Origin: Hymenobacter mucosus
Lineage (GTDB): Bacteria; Bacteroidota; Bacteroidia; Cytophagales; Hymenobacteraceae
Direction of reading: 5' to 3'
Length of the DNA: 64,000 nt
Assembly (NCBI RefSeq): GCF_900188255.1
Contig: NZ_FZNS01000002.1
Coordinates: 434,001 to 498,000, forward strand
The notes beneath the pieces are model-generated. The model saw nothing but the letters and a program-made list of their open reading frames with translations, had not been told where the DNA came from and did no database searches. How positions within the stretch are numbered: the stretch's first letter is position 1; the number at the start of each line of letters is the position of its first letter. Position numbers and translations under genes: made by a program. Of this stretch, positions 1-9,316 are shown in pieces.

Positions 1-136
1 AACTGCTATTTTTAATAATTTCAATATGGGAATACTTTTCCCGGTATTATTCTTTGAGCCTGCAACAGCTACTACTAACCATACAACAAGTCTTTCTCGT
101 ACTAAGTAACAAAAATGGCTTATTGTAGCGCTAGAG

Positions 137-144
137 TATTTTTG
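137..144 (+). promoter_or_regulatory. Possible -7 promoter element
   Basis: TATTTTTG matches the Bacteroidota -7 consensus TAnnTTTG and lies about 80 nt before the small gene at 225. No well-spaced -33 TTTG is visible, and the region is AT-rich, so this could be chance. Confidence 0.25.
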
Positions 145-224
145 CATTTATCCAGCATGTATGAAAAGCAAAAAATAATGATTTGGCATCTTTTTGGTAA
201 AACAGGTTAGCAAACCCACTTATT

Positions 225-425
225 ATGAATAACCACACGCGCCTTACTACCTCGTCTATTGCCTCGCGGCCTCCCTCTATTCAGCCGACAGAAGCAGAGT
301 TTGAACAATGGCTAGGTGAGCTAACTCCTAGTATACGAGCTGCCATTGCGCAGCAGGGCTTTGTAAAGGGCAGATCTCTACCTGCCTTTCGTGCTTACCT
401 TCAAAATCGACTACAATCGGAATAA
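225..425 (+). CDS. Small hypothetical protein (66 aa)
   Basis: This is a short open frame starting at ATG and ending just before a strong bidirectional terminator. The product is soluble and largely helical in its second half (an EFEQWL segment followed by a region rich in A, R and Q), with no signal peptide or membrane segment. I do not recognise a family. Support comes from its position between an AT-rich upstream region with a possible -7 element and the hairpin at 450-504, and from normal codon use. It may be a real small protein, but this rests on context only. Confidence 0.45.
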   Translation: MNNHTRLTTSSIASRPPSIQPTEAEFEQWLGELTPSIRAAIAQQGFVKGRSLPAFRAYLQNRLQSE

Positions 426-449
426 CCAATACGATCCAATACTTCATCA

Positions 450-504
450 GCACTAAAAAGCAAAGCCCGTTTCCGGATCGGAAACGGGCTTTGCTTTTTA
501 GTGC
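450..504. terminator. Bidirectional terminator
   Basis: A perfect inverted repeat has 25-nt arms starting GCACTAAAAAGCAAAGCCCG and a 5-nt loop. A-rich and T-rich edges let it act on both strands, for the small gene at 225 and for ftsH, which ends at 514. Confidence 0.85.
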
Positions 505-513
505 TTGGTACAC

Positions 514-2634
514 CTATACTGGCGTTACGGCCGAGCCACTAGGCTCAGAAGTAGCTCCGGTAGAGTCCGAGCCATTGTCTACGCCTGGCAGATTCAACTC
601 TGGAAGGTCGCTACCTAATGGAATACCGGCGTGTTCTTGCTTCCGCTCACTCAGCGTTTCTGAGCGGTCGGTGCCAGCCATATGGGCTTGGTAGGTAGTT
701 TGGCTGTCAAAGGGACGCTTACCAACGAGACGCTCTAAGTCGTCCTGCAATAAGATTTCCTTCTCTAGCAATTCCTTGGCAATTACCTCCAACTCGTGCC
801 GGCGCTCAGTCAGCAGCTCCTTAGTACGGGTATACGCTTGTTCGATGATAGAGCGAACTTCTTCGTCAATCATCTGTGACGTGGCTTCTGAATATGGCTT
901 GGTAAAACCGTACTCATTCTGGCCTTTCGAGTCGTAGAACGATACGTTACCGAGCTTAGCATTCATGCCGTACATCGTCACGATGCTGTAGGCTACCTTG
1001 GTAATGCGCTCCAAGTCGCTCAGAGCACCAGTAGAAATCTTACCAAAGACTAGTTCCTCAGCAGCACGTCCACCTAGCGTCATGCACATTTCGTCCATGA
1101 GTTGCTCGGTATTGTATAGGAACTGCTCGCGAGGCAAATACTGAGCGTAACCCAGCGCCGCAACGCCGCGGGGCACAATGCTCACCTTCACCAAGGGATC
1201 GGCGTGCTCCAAGAACCAGCCAGCAATAGCGTGACCGGCTTCATGGTAAGCAACAATTCGCTTCTCACCGGGGCTAATGATTTTGTTTTTCTTCTCCAAG
1301 CCGCCAATCACACGGTCTACGGCATCGGTGAAGTCCTGCATGGTTACCATCTTTTTGTCGCGGCGAGCGGCAATTAGAGCGGCCTCGTTGCAGACGTTGG
1401 CAATCTCAGCGCCAGCGAAACCAGGCGTTTGCGCAGCTAGCTTCTTAGCTTCCACGTCTGGTCCTAGAGTCAGAGGCTTTAAGTGCACATTGAAAATCTG
1501 GGTACGGCCGTTGATGTCTGGCTTATCAATGCTGATCTGACGATCAAAACGACCAGGACGCAGCAGTGCCGAATCAAGCGTATCGGGGCGGTTGGTAGCG
1601 GCCAGGATAATTACTCCTGAGTCGGTGCCAAAACCATCCATTTCCACTAGCAGAGAGTTCAAGGTATTTTCCCGCTCGTCGTTGCCGCCAGGCATATTGC
1701 CTTTGCTGCGGCTGCGGCCAATGGCGTCAATTTCGTCGATGAAGATGATGCAGGGAGCCTTGGCTTTAGCTTGCTTAAATAAGTCACGCACGCGCGCAGC
1801 ACCCACACCCACAAACATTTCCACGAAGTCGGAGCCCGACAGAGAGAAGAACGGCACATCAGCCTCACCCGCTACGGCTTTCGCCAGCAAGGTTTTGCCA
1901 GTACCGGGAGGACCTACCAAAAGGGCCCCTTTGGGGATTTTACCACCTAAAATGGTGAATTTGGAAGGGTTCTTCAGAAACTCTACAATCTCTTGTACTT
2001 CTTCCTTGGCTTCTTCTAAGCCAGCTACATCCTTAAAAGTAATCTTCACCTTGTCGCCGCCTTCAAACAGAGCAGCGCGTGATTTACCAATGTTGAAGAT
2101 TTGCCCACCAGGACCACCTGCCCCGCTCATGCGGCGCATGAGCAGCCAGAAGCCTACGAAGAGCAGGAGCATAAAGCCCCACGTAGTTACGAAGTCGCCA
2201 TAGCCTGTGCGGTCCACTACCTTCAGACCAATCTGCCGGTCGGCGGGTAGAGTTGCCTGCACTTTATCTAGGTCTTCTTTGAAACCCTTGCCTTCCACTA
2301 CACGGAAGCCAAATTGGGGGCCCGGTTCGTTAACAGCCGTGAGCGGACCGCGGCGCGTAAGCTCCCGGGTGTACTCTGGCTTTTTAAGTGCATCAGACTT
2401 AAGCGTCACTTCCACCTGCCGTTCGTTCACGAGTGTTACGTCGCGCACGTCGCCAGCTACCAGCATCTGCTCGAAGCGCTTCTGTGTAATTTCTATCAGG
2501 GAGTTGCTGCGGTTGAGGTAGATCATCCCTAGGATGAATACTACCAGCCCCGTCAGCACCCATAGCTGCATGCTCGGCTTTGGAGCCGGGTTGGGCAGCA
2601 TTGGTTTTTTCTTTTTAGGGGTCGTATCAGGCAT
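514..2634 (-). CDS. ftsH: ATP-dependent zinc metalloprotease FtsH
   Basis: Membrane-bound AAA+ protease that degrades misfolded membrane proteins and short-lived regulators. The 706-residue product has two membrane segments (about 24-41 and 149-166) enclosing a periplasmic domain. An AAA module follows, with Walker A GPPGTGKT (about 240-247), Walker B FIDEID (about 300) and the second-region-of-homology RPGRFDRQ (about 357). The M41 peptidase domain has the zinc site HEAGH at about 463-467. Length is slightly above the E. coli enzyme because of a charged, Ser/Gly-rich C-terminal tail, which is common in Bacteroidota. It lies 100 nt downstream of rsfS on the same strand, a frequently seen pairing, and is probably co-transcribed with it. 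Confidence 0.98.
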   Translation of the reverse strand: MPDTTPKKKKPMLPNPAPKPSMQLWVLTGLVVFILGMIYLNRSNSLIEITQKRFEQMLVAGDVRDVTLVNERQVEVTLKSDALKKPEYTRELTRRGPLTAVNEPGPQFGFRVVEGKGFKEDLDKVQATLPADRQIGLKVVDRTGYGDFVTTWGFMLLLFVGFWLLMRRMSGAGGPGGQIFNIGKSRAALFEGGDKVKITFKDVAGLEEAKEEVQEIVEFLKNPSKFTILGGKIPKGALLVGPPGTGKTLLAKAVAGEADVPFFSLSGSDFVEMFVGVGAARVRDLFKQAKAKAPCIIFIDEIDAIGRSRSKGNMPGGNDERENTLNSLLVEMDGFGTDSGVIILAATNRPDTLDSALLRPGRFDRQISIDKPDINGRTQIFNVHLKPLTLGPDVEAKKLAAQTPGFAGAEIANVCNEAALIAARRDKKMVTMQDFTDAVDRVIGGLEKKNKIISPGEKRIVAYHEAGHAIAGWFLEHADPLVKVSIVPRGVAALGYAQYLPREQFLYNTEQLMDEMCMTLGGRAAEELVFGKISTGALSDLERITKVAYSIVTMYGMNAKLGNVSFYDSKGQNEYGFTKPYSEATSQMIDEEVRSIIEQAYTRTKELLTERRHELEVIAKELLEKEILLQDDLERLVGKRPFDSQTTYQAHMAGTDRSETLSERKQEHAGIPLGSDLPELNLPGVDNGSDSTGATSEPSGSAVTPV

Positions 2635-2734
2635 GAATAAGGGGTGCTAAAACGAGAGACAAAGTCGGAACCTGCCAACCGGCAGTTTGTTAGCGGGCTC
2701 CGCTTCTTGAGAGCAAGACGCGACCAGTCGCGTT

Positions 2735-3127
2735 TTACTTTACTGAAGCAGTAGTTTCTTCCTCGATATAGGTAATTTCAGCATCACCCCACAACTCCTC
2801 CAGCGCATAGAACTGGCGCCGGTCGCGCAGGAAAATGTGTACTACTACATCCACGTAGTCCAGCAGCACCCATTCGCGGTGCATGCGGCCTTCCGTTTGC
2901 CAAGGATTCTGGCCCGTAAGTTTTTCTACTTCTTCTTCTACCGAACGCGCGATGGCGTCTATTTGCGTATCTGAGGAGGCCGAGCAGATAATAAAATAAT
3001 CAGCTACGGCATTTTTAAGATCTTTCAGGTTGAGTACCACGATATCGGCCGCTTTCTTCTCTTGCATGCCGCGCACTACTACATCTGCCAACTTGTCCGA
3101 ATCCTGCCGAACCAGGGTACTTTTCAT
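2735..3127 (-). CDS. rsfS: Ribosome silencing factor RsfS (Iojap family)
   Basis: RsfS binds ribosomal protein uL14 and blocks joining of the 50S and 30S subunits during starvation. The 130-residue product has the usual compact fold. Visible family features are the segment VADYFIICSA (about 42-51), the SDTQIDAIA helix, and the conserved EGRMHREWVLLDYVDVVVH segment (about 79-97). A short acidic C-terminal tail follows. It is the first gene of a probable rsfS-ftsH operon and is divergent from birA, with only about 40 nt between the two coding starts. Confidence 0.95.
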   Translation of the reverse strand: MKSTLVRQDSDKLADVVVRGMQEKKAADIVVLNLKDLKNAVADYFIICSASSDTQIDAIARSVEEEVEKLTGQNPWQTEGRMHREWVLLDYVDVVVHIFLRDRRQFYALEELWGDAEITYIEEETTASVK

Positions 3128-3169
3128 GGGGTATTGTTAGGTTTGAACGTCACAAAGTACGAAAAACAG

Positions 3170-3934
3170 GTGGAGGCTATATACCCCCAAACGCTCTTCA
3201 CGGGCCAACAGCTTGTCTGGTTGCCCGAATGTGCCTCTACGAACACGGAGGCACACAATCTGGCTGTCCAAAACCGGGCCACGGATGGCTGCTGTGTCAT
3301 AACCGACAAACAGACTGCCGGCCGCGGCCAACGTGGCAACCAGTGGGAAGCCGCGCCCGGTGAAAACCTGACGCTGTCAGTAATCTGGCATCCGTCGTTT
3401 CTACCGGCCGCCGATCAATTTCAACTCAGCCAGGTTGTGGCTCTTGCCGTACACGACTGGGGTAGTGCCTTGTTAGGCGCCGACCCAGCCCTGCGGGTAA
3501 AGTGGCCGAATGATATTTTCTTTGGGCAGCAGAAGCTAGGAGGTATCCTGATTGAGAACACCCTCAACGGCTCGAAAATTCAGTATAGTATCGTTGGAAT
3601 AGGATTAAATATTAACCAACGAGAATTTGGGGTGAGTACGGCTACCTCTCTGACCTGTCTTACTGGTAGAGCATACAGCTTGCCTACTATAGTAGCTCGC
3701 TTACTCGAATGCCTGGAACGACGCTACCTACAGCTTCGAGCCGGCCGGGTAGGTGCCTTACGTGCCGACTATCTACGCGTACTATACCGTTACCAAGAAG
3801 AGCACTCCTATGAAATAGAGGGCCGCCGGGTTACGGGGCAAATTGTGGGGGTTGACGAGCATGGCCGCTTGGCCGTAGCTATCGGTGGGCACCTCCGTCA
3901 CTTCGACCTCAAAGAGATAAAGTACGTGCACTAG
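3170..3934 (+). CDS. birA: Biotin--[acetyl-CoA-carboxylase] ligase
   Basis: Attaches biotin to the biotin carboxyl carrier protein of acetyl-CoA carboxylase through a biotinyl-AMP intermediate. The catalytic domain shows GRGQRG (about 51-56), the biotinyl-AMP loop, and KWPNDIFF with LGGILIE (about 110-125). There is no N-terminal helix-turn-helix, so this is the non-regulatory type of BirA. No ATG is available near the N terminus. I chose GTG at 3170 (254 aa); TTG codons at 3143 or 3134 are alternatives. Longer versions would run into rsfS on the opposite strand. Confidence 0.93.
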   Translation: MEAIYPQTLFTGQQLVWLPECASTNTEAHNLAVQNRATDGCCVITDKQTAGRGQRGNQWEAAPGENLTLSVIWHPSFLPAADQFQLSQVVALAVHDWGSALLGADPALRVKWPNDIFFGQQKLGGILIENTLNGSKIQYSIVGIGLNINQREFGVSTATSLTCLTGRAYSLPTIVARLLECLERRYLQLRAGRVGALRADYLRVLYRYQEEHSYEIEGRRVTGQIVGVDEHGRLAVAIGGHLRHFDLKEIKYVH

Positions 3935-4071
3935 TACCTTACTCTAAGCAGCAGATCGATATGTAGTTTAATTTCTGGTTATTAAGAAGGACAATCTTAA
4001 ACCTTCGTGCAACGGACTGCTCTAAACAAGCATCTCTCCTCTGCCATTTAGCCGTAGGTAAACAATAAGGC

Positions 4072-4091
4072 ATGAACATTGTCTTGTTCAT
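4072..4091. promoter_or_regulatory. Small inverted repeat, possible operator
   Basis: ATGAACA and TGTTCAT are 7-nt perfect arms separated by 6 nt in the gap between birA and the T9SS-domain gene. The size suits a dimeric regulator site, but there is no other support. Confidence 0.2.
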
Positions 4092-4133
4092 CTAGGAAAA
4101 CCGCCTGGTAGTCTAGTAACTACTAATGGCCCG

Positions 4134-4163
4134 TTGTCACGGCTCCAAAAACAAGTACCTTTA
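4134..4163 (+). promoter_or_regulatory. Candidate promoter of the T9SS-domain gene
   Basis: TTG at 4134-4136, a 19-nt spacer and TACCTTTA at 4156-4163 resemble the Bacteroidota TTTG/TAnnTTTG promoter. The final base differs from consensus. The leader to the ATG at 4218 would be about 50 nt. Confidence 0.4.
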
Positions 4164-4217
4164 TATCAGCAGACACCTGTTGGGGGTCTGCTCCGCTCCT
4201 GAACCCGCCCGAATGCC

Positions 4218-4649
4218 ATGAAAATTTCTACTCGCCTTTTTTCGCTCGCCCTGCTGCTGCTCACCCAGCTGCCTTTGCTAGCGGCTTCCTTAACAATAAA
4301 AAGCGGCACGGCTGCTTACTCACCAGCCCAGGGCACTCCTGGTTTGAGCCACTATAGCTCTACCTCATCGGCTTTGTCGGTGAAGGCGTTGGTACCTACG
4401 TTATCTGTGTATCCCAACCCTGCCCGTGGACAAGTAATCGTATCGGTAGGACAAAAGCTTATTGGCGACTATAAGCTGCGTTTGAACAACATTATTGGTC
4501 GGGAAGTACGCATTGTGGCGCTACGCCCTGAAGCTATGGAAGGTGGTATGACCATCAACCTAGCTGATCTCCCAGCCGGTATGTATTTTTACAGCCTCAC
4601 CCTGAACGACAAAGTACTGAGCACAAAGCGTTTGGTTCTACAAAACTAA
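4218..4649 (+). CDS. Minimal T9SS type A sorting-domain protein
   Basis: A 143-residue exported protein. Residues 1-22 form a signal peptide ending in LLAAS, followed by about 40 low-complexity Ser/Ala/Thr residues. The rest, from LSVYPNPARGQ (about 62) to the end, is a type IX secretion C-terminal sorting domain. Recognisable parts are YPNP, NNIIGREV, LPAGMYFY and the closing KRLVLQN. Such domains direct export across the outer membrane by the Por/Gld machinery. What is odd is that almost no cargo precedes the domain. It is a single-gene unit with its own candidate promoter and terminator. Confidence 0.85.
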   Translation: MKISTRLFSLALLLLTQLPLLAASLTIKSGTAAYSPAQGTPGLSHYSSTSSALSVKALVPTLSVYPNPARGQVIVSVGQKLIGDYKLRLNNIIGREVRIVALRPEAMEGGMTINLADLPAGMYFYSLTLNDKVLSTKRLVLQN

Positions 4650-4672
4650 TCCTTGCTCACTCTCTACAAGAA

Positions 4673-4700
4673 AGCAGCCTTACCCGAGGCTGCTTTTTTT
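4673..4700 (+). terminator. Rho-independent terminator
   Basis: AGCAGCCT and AGGCTGCT pair around a 6-nt loop and are followed directly by seven T, 24 nt after the stop of the sorting-domain gene. Confidence 0.85.
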
Positions 4701-4838
4701 GTGGATGTTTGTCAAGGCAGTAGGTGGTAGAGTAACCAAGTTGGAATGAGCGGGATTGGTAGAGGCAGTTGCGGCCGTTGGTTGAGAACTGGAGGCGGGT
4801 TGGTTGATTCGCGTGTATGGCGCTCGGCACTTATTGTC

Positions 4839-4846
4839 TACTTTTG
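4839..4846 (+). promoter_or_regulatory. Candidate -7 element upstream of the DUF2723 gene
   Basis: TACTTTTG fits TAnnTTTG exactly, about 80 nt before the ATG at 4928. No TTTG at the usual distance was found. Confidence 0.35.
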
Positions 4847-4927
4847 ACATTCCACTGATTTCCTACTCTGACCTAAACCCTGTCGTTCAGCGGCGGGCGG
4901 GGCTATCCTCGCCTCACCTTACTACTT

Positions 4928-7915
4928 ATGCGGAGTTACAAAAGCTTAAATAACCTGGTTGGTTGGTTGGTGTTTGCCATTGCCACCATCACGTATCTGC
5001 TCACGCTGGAGCCCACAGCATCCTTCTGGGACTGTGGCGAGTTTATTGCCTGCTCTTATAAGCTTCTCGTGCCTCACCCCCCCGGAGCTCCAACGTTCTT
5101 GCTCTTGGGCCGCCTGTTTTCCTTGCTGTCCTTCGGTGATGTTACCAAAGTATCGGTGCTGGTAAACACACTTTCGGCACTTAGCTCATCCTTTACGGTG
5201 CTGTTCCTGTTCTGGAGCATTACCATGATGGCTAAGAAACTTGTGCTGCACCGCCCTGGCATGCACGATGACCGCACCTCCGAGCCTACCAGCGGTCAGA
5301 GCCTGCTGATTTTGGGAGCGGGAGCTGTGGGCGCCCTCGCCTACGCTTTTTCCGACTCATTCTGGTTCAATGCTGTTGAGGCCGAGGTGTACGCCATGTC
5401 GTCGTTGTGCACGGCCGTGGTTGTATGGCTGATGCTCAAATGGGAAAACCGTGCCGATGAAGCCGACTCTGATAAGTGGCTGGTGCTGCTGGCGTACGTT
5501 ATCGGCCTTAGCATTGGGGTGCACTTGCTGAACCTGCTGGCCATTCCGGCTTTGGGTTTCATTTACTACTACCGCCGGACCCAGAACCCAACCCTAACTG
5601 GTGGCATCATCACTTTGGCTGTCAGCAGCCTGATTGTAGGTCTGATCTTGGCCGGTATCATTCCTGGCCTGCCAACTTTGGCCGGCAACTTTGAGGTGTT
5701 CTTTGTAAATAACTTAGGTCTGCCCTTCAGCTCGGGCCTAGTAGTGTTTTTGGTGCTGTTCCTGGCGCTTATCTGGTTTGGCTTCCGCCAGTCGTTTCAG
5801 CGCCGCAGCCGCCTGCTCAACACCAGCATGCTGGCGTTTGTGTTCATTCTGATAGGGTACTCTTCTTATCTTATTGTTCCCATCCGCAGCAGCTACCATC
5901 CTACCATCAACGAAAACGACCCTGAGGATGTACTGAGCTTTGTGAGCTACCTCAAGCGGGAGCAGTACGGCGACCGGCCCCTGCTCTACGGTCCCCAGTT
6001 CAATGCCCAGCCTATTGCCCAAAACGATGGTGCTCCGCGCTACGTGCGCCGGGGCGACAAGTACGTGGTAGCCGAGTACCGGCCCGTTTTGGAGTACCGC
6101 CCCGAGGATAAGATGCTGCTGCCCCGCCTGTACAGCAACGACCCTTCCCACATGTATAACTACAAGAAGTGGGTGGATATTCAGGAAGGTGTGAAGCCGA
6201 CAATGGGTCAAAACCTGTCGTTCCTGTTCCGCTACCAGATGGGCCATATGTTCTGGCGCTACTTTATGTGGAACTATGTAGGTCGGGAAGGCGACGTACA
6301 GCAGTCAGGTATCCTGTGGCCGGGTGCTACTAGTGCGGGCTTACCTGAACGAGTAGCAGATAGCCCAGCTCGCAACAGCTTCTTCGCGTTGCCACTCATT
6401 CTGGGCATCATTGGCCTGTTCTATCAAGTACGCCGCGACGGCCGCAATGCATTTATCGTTGGTCTGCTTTTCCTGTTCACGGGCTTGGCCATCGTGCTTT
6501 ACCTGAACCAGCCTCCCATTGAGCCTCGTGAGCGAGACTACACCTTTGCTGGGGCCACGTTCGCCTTCGCTATCTGGATTGGTTTGGGGGTGCTGGGCGT
6601 AGCCGACCTACTCAAATCGGCCCTGAAGGCCGATACTGCTCGGGCGGCCGTAGCTACTCTTCTTGGCTTAGTTGTTCCCGGCATCATGGTAGCACAGGGC
6701 TGGGACGACCATGACCGCTCGGACCGCTATAACTCTGTCGACTCGGCTAAGAACCTCTTGAATTCTTGTGCTCCGAATGCCATTCTGTTCACCAATGGCG
6801 ACAACGATACCTTCCCTCTCTGGTACGCCCAGGAAGTAGAAGGCGTGCGCACCGACGTGCGCGTGGCGGTGCTTAGCTATCTAAATACCGATTGGTACAT
6901 CGACCAGATGAAGCGCCGCTCCTACAAGTCGGAGCCCTTGCCCATCTCGATGGAGAACAGCAACTACGCCCAGGGCACCAACGATTACCTGCCTTACGCC
7001 GAAAACCCCGCTGTGACGGAGGTAAATGTAAAGGAGTTTATGCAGCTAGTGGAGCAAAACAGCCCGCTGCTGCAAGTAAGCTACGGCGACGGCACCAAGT
7101 CGCTACTCTCTTTCCCCACTCGCAAGTTCTACCTCCCCATTGATACCACGGCGGTAGAGAGCATGGGCATTATTCCAGCCGAGCGCCGGAGCCAGTTGGT
7201 ACCGCGTATGGAGTGGGAAGTAGGCAAGAGCGCCATTGAGAAGAAGAGCCTGGTAATCTTGGACATTCTGGCTACTAACAACTGGAAGCGCCCCGTGTAC
7301 TTCTCCAGCACCGTTGACTCGCGCGACTTCATGGGTCTGGAGCCGTATTTCCAACTCGAAGGGATGGCCTACCGCATTTTGCCCGCCAAAGACCCCGCGT
7401 ATGATCCTAAGAACAGCGAAGAAGGCTTTGTAGCCCAGAACATCATGTTCGATAAGCTGATGAATACGTTCGCGTATCGGGGCCTGGATAACGCCAGCAT
7501 TTTCTACGACGAGAATAACCTACGCTTCCCGGCTAACTACCGCGACAAGTTCTCTCGTTTGGCGACGTCCTTACTCGCCAGCGGCGACAAAGCACGAGCT
7601 AAGCAGGTGATTGACAAGTGCTTTGCGGTAATGCCTGATAAGGCCGTCCCCTACGATTACTATGTACCTCAGTTTATTCCCGCCTTGGTAGCGGTGGGTG
7701 AGCAGCAGCGGGCCAACGAAATCATGGATACCATGACGGGCCGGGCCGAGCGGGCGTTGGCGTACTACAGCACCCACAACACGGCACTCTTCGACCAGGA
7801 GTTCCAAACCAACTTACTCTCCTTGAACAGCATAGGCCGGGCCGCTGAGCAAATTGGTGACCAGCAGCGGGCTACTAAGGCGCTCACGCTGCTACAGCAA
7901 TACTACCAGCGCTAA
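4928..7915 (+). CDS. DUF2723 membrane protein (GT117-like, TMEM260-like)
   Basis: A large inner-membrane protein of 995 residues. It starts with the family hallmark region LTLEPTASFWDCGEFIACSY (about 25-44) and then PHPPGAPTFLLLGR, the segment typical of DUF2723 proteins, now grouped with glycosyltransferase family 117 and TMEM260-like O-mannosyltransferases. At least ten hydrophobic segments occupy about residues 10-580. The remainder is a soluble domain with repeated helical hairpins near the C terminus that resemble TPR. A role in glycosylating exported proteins or in envelope polymers is likely from the family, but the substrate cannot be read from the sequence. It is bounded by its own -7 element and a strong terminator. 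Confidence 0.9.
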   Translation: MRSYKSLNNLVGWLVFAIATITYLLTLEPTASFWDCGEFIACSYKLLVPHPPGAPTFLLLGRLFSLLSFGDVTKVSVLVNTLSALSSSFTVLFLFWSITMMAKKLVLHRPGMHDDRTSEPTSGQSLLILGAGAVGALAYAFSDSFWFNAVEAEVYAMSSLCTAVVVWLMLKWENRADEADSDKWLVLLAYVIGLSIGVHLLNLLAIPALGFIYYYRRTQNPTLTGGIITLAVSSLIVGLILAGIIPGLPTLAGNFEVFFVNNLGLPFSSGLVVFLVLFLALIWFGFRQSFQRRSRLLNTSMLAFVFILIGYSSYLIVPIRSSYHPTINENDPEDVLSFVSYLKREQYGDRPLLYGPQFNAQPIAQNDGAPRYVRRGDKYVVAEYRPVLEYRPEDKMLLPRLYSNDPSHMYNYKKWVDIQEGVKPTMGQNLSFLFRYQMGHMFWRYFMWNYVGREGDVQQSGILWPGATSAGLPERVADSPARNSFFALPLILGIIGLFYQVRRDGRNAFIVGLLFLFTGLAIVLYLNQPPIEPRERDYTFAGATFAFAIWIGLGVLGVADLLKSALKADTARAAVATLLGLVVPGIMVAQGWDDHDRSDRYNSVDSAKNLLNSCAPNAILFTNGDNDTFPLWYAQEVEGVRTDVRVAVLSYLNTDWYIDQMKRRSYKSEPLPISMENSNYAQGTNDYLPYAENPAVTEVNVKEFMQLVEQNSPLLQVSYGDGTKSLLSFPTRKFYLPIDTTAVESMGIIPAERRSQLVPRMEWEVGKSAIEKKSLVILDILATNNWKRPVYFSSTVDSRDFMGLEPYFQLEGMAYRILPAKDPAYDPKNSEEGFVAQNIMFDKLMNTFAYRGLDNASIFYDENNLRFPANYRDKFSRLATSLLASGDKARAKQVIDKCFAVMPDKAVPYDYYVPQFIPALVAVGEQQRANEIMDTMTGRAERALAYYSTHNTALFDQEFQTNLLSLNSIGRAAEQIGDQQRATKALTLLQQYYQR

Positions 7916-7940
7916 TCACGCTACGTAGTTGAGTTACGAA

Positions 7941-7970
7941 GCCGGCCCTACCTGTGGGGCCGGCTTTTTT
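7941..7970 (+). terminator. Rho-independent terminator
   Basis: GCCGGCCC and GGGCCGGC pair across a short loop and are followed by six T, directly after the DUF2723 gene. Confidence 0.85.
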
Positions 7971-8098
7971 GTATCCACTGAGTTTGCTTGTATTTAGTTA
8001 ATCTGCCGCCTGAAACGCACTCGTGCTCATACGTAGGCCAGCTTTCCCAGCGTTGGTTGCGTACCGTACTAGTGCTAGAACTGTACTGCTCCCCGCCC

Positions 8099-9316
8099 GT
8101 GAAAAACTATTGGACCCTTTTGCTGCTGACGCTACTTAGCTACAGTAGCCTTTCCTCTGTACTGGCCGCACCGCGCCGGGATTTTGCTGGTCAGTACCGC
8201 GCCGAGCGTCGCGTTGGCCTTGACACGAGGCGAGAAGGCGACAGTCTTCGGCTTTACTTACGCTTCCCTGATGGCAACATGCTGCGGCAAGGCTACCCAC
8301 TACACGTCGCGGCGTGGGCTGATTACGATGCGAAACGCCCGCTATGGCAGGATACGGTGCGCCACCTAGCCCGGCGTATTCGTACCGATGGCTCGGCAGC
8401 GTGGGTAGAATTTTGTCTGCCCCTAAGCCGATTGCGGGCCGGGCAGCTACTCAGCATCAATGCAAGCACAGCCGCTGAAGCCGACGCTGGTGATGCAGCT
8501 TGGCTAGCCCTCAAGCCCGACTATCTTTCCCGGAGCTTTGTTCTTACTGATTCAGTGGGACAGCCACTGCTACGTCGTTTTGTACAAGCCTACGAGCCAT
8601 TCGGCGTGGATAGTTACGGGCCAGACCTAGCAGTACAAACGCGGCTTTATCCTCTCAGCTCTCAGCCAGCTTTGCCGCCCATGAGCAACCCAGCGGCAGT
8701 GGGGCCTCAACCCCGTACCTTGGGCTTGCAGGATTCCACTTGGTTTCGGGCCGGGCAACTCCTTCGCCTACCAGCTGGCTTGTACCTCTTACGCACAGAG
8801 CAACAAACGCCGTGGTGTGGCCTTTTGGTCGAAGAAAACAACTTTCCTGACTTGACTTCTGCGGATGAATTGATTGCCCCGCTAACGTTTTTGACGTCCT
8901 CGGCGGAGCGCAAGAAGTTATTTGATGCGCCTGACCCTAAGAAGGCCGTAGATGCCTTTTGGTTAAACCTAGTCAAGGGCGACCAACCCACGGCCCGTCT
9001 TCTTATTCGCACCTACTATGGCCGCGTGATGGATGCTAACCGCTTATTTTCTTCCCATAAGGCGGGCTGGCTAACCGACAGAGGCCTGCTATATATTGTG
9101 ATGGGGCCACCAGAAACCGTTTACCGGACTGGAGGCGAGGAGCGTTGGGTATACCGCGGAACACCAGAGCGAGCAGGAACATATACGTTCCGCCCTAAAC
9201 CCAGTACCTTTGCTCCTGAAAACTATGAACTGGTGCGCCGCCCCGAGTACGAACGTCTCTGGTATGCCGCCGTGGAGCAATGGAGAAAAGGAATAATCGC
9301 CCGCCCCGGCCGCTGA
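8099..9316 (+). CDS. GWxTD domain-containing exported protein
   Basis: A 405-residue protein of unknown biochemical role. GTG at 8099 gives a good signal peptide (MKNYWTLLLLTLLSYSSL and on to VLAA); the frame is open further upstream, but that would bury the signal. The N-terminal two thirds look beta-rich. The C-terminal domain carries the motif GWLTDRG (about 322-328), followed by LLYIVMGPPETVYR, which defines the GWxTD family found in Bacteroidota. Its last 37 nt overlap the start of rlmB, so the two are translationally linked. Confidence 0.85.
   Translation: MKNYWTLLLLTLLSYSSLSSVLAAPRRDFAGQYRAERRVGLDTRREGDSLRLYLRFPDGNMLRQGYPLHVAAWADYDAKRPLWQDTVRHLARRIRTDGSAAWVEFCLPLSRLRAGQLLSINASTAAEADAGDAAWLALKPDYLSRSFVLTDSVGQPLLRRFVQAYEPFGVDSYGPDLAVQTRLYPLSSQPALPPMSNPAAVGPQPRTLGLQDSTWFRAGQLLRLPAGLYLLRTEQQTPWCGLLVEENNFPDLTSADELIAPLTFLTSSAERKKLFDAPDPKKAVDAFWLNLVKGDQPTARLLIRTYYGRVMDANRLFSSHKAGWLTDRGLLYIVMGPPETVYRTGGEERWVYRGTPERAGTYTFRPKPSTFAPENYELVRRPEYERLWYAAVEQWRKGIIARPGR

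Noticed and set aside
3062-3169. Longer birA start
   Set aside because: It would overlap rsfS on the other strand and begin with a TTG far from the conserved region.
5738-6247. Minus-strand frame of 169 residues inside the DUF2723 gene
   Set aside because: Antisense shadow of a well-recognised membrane protein.
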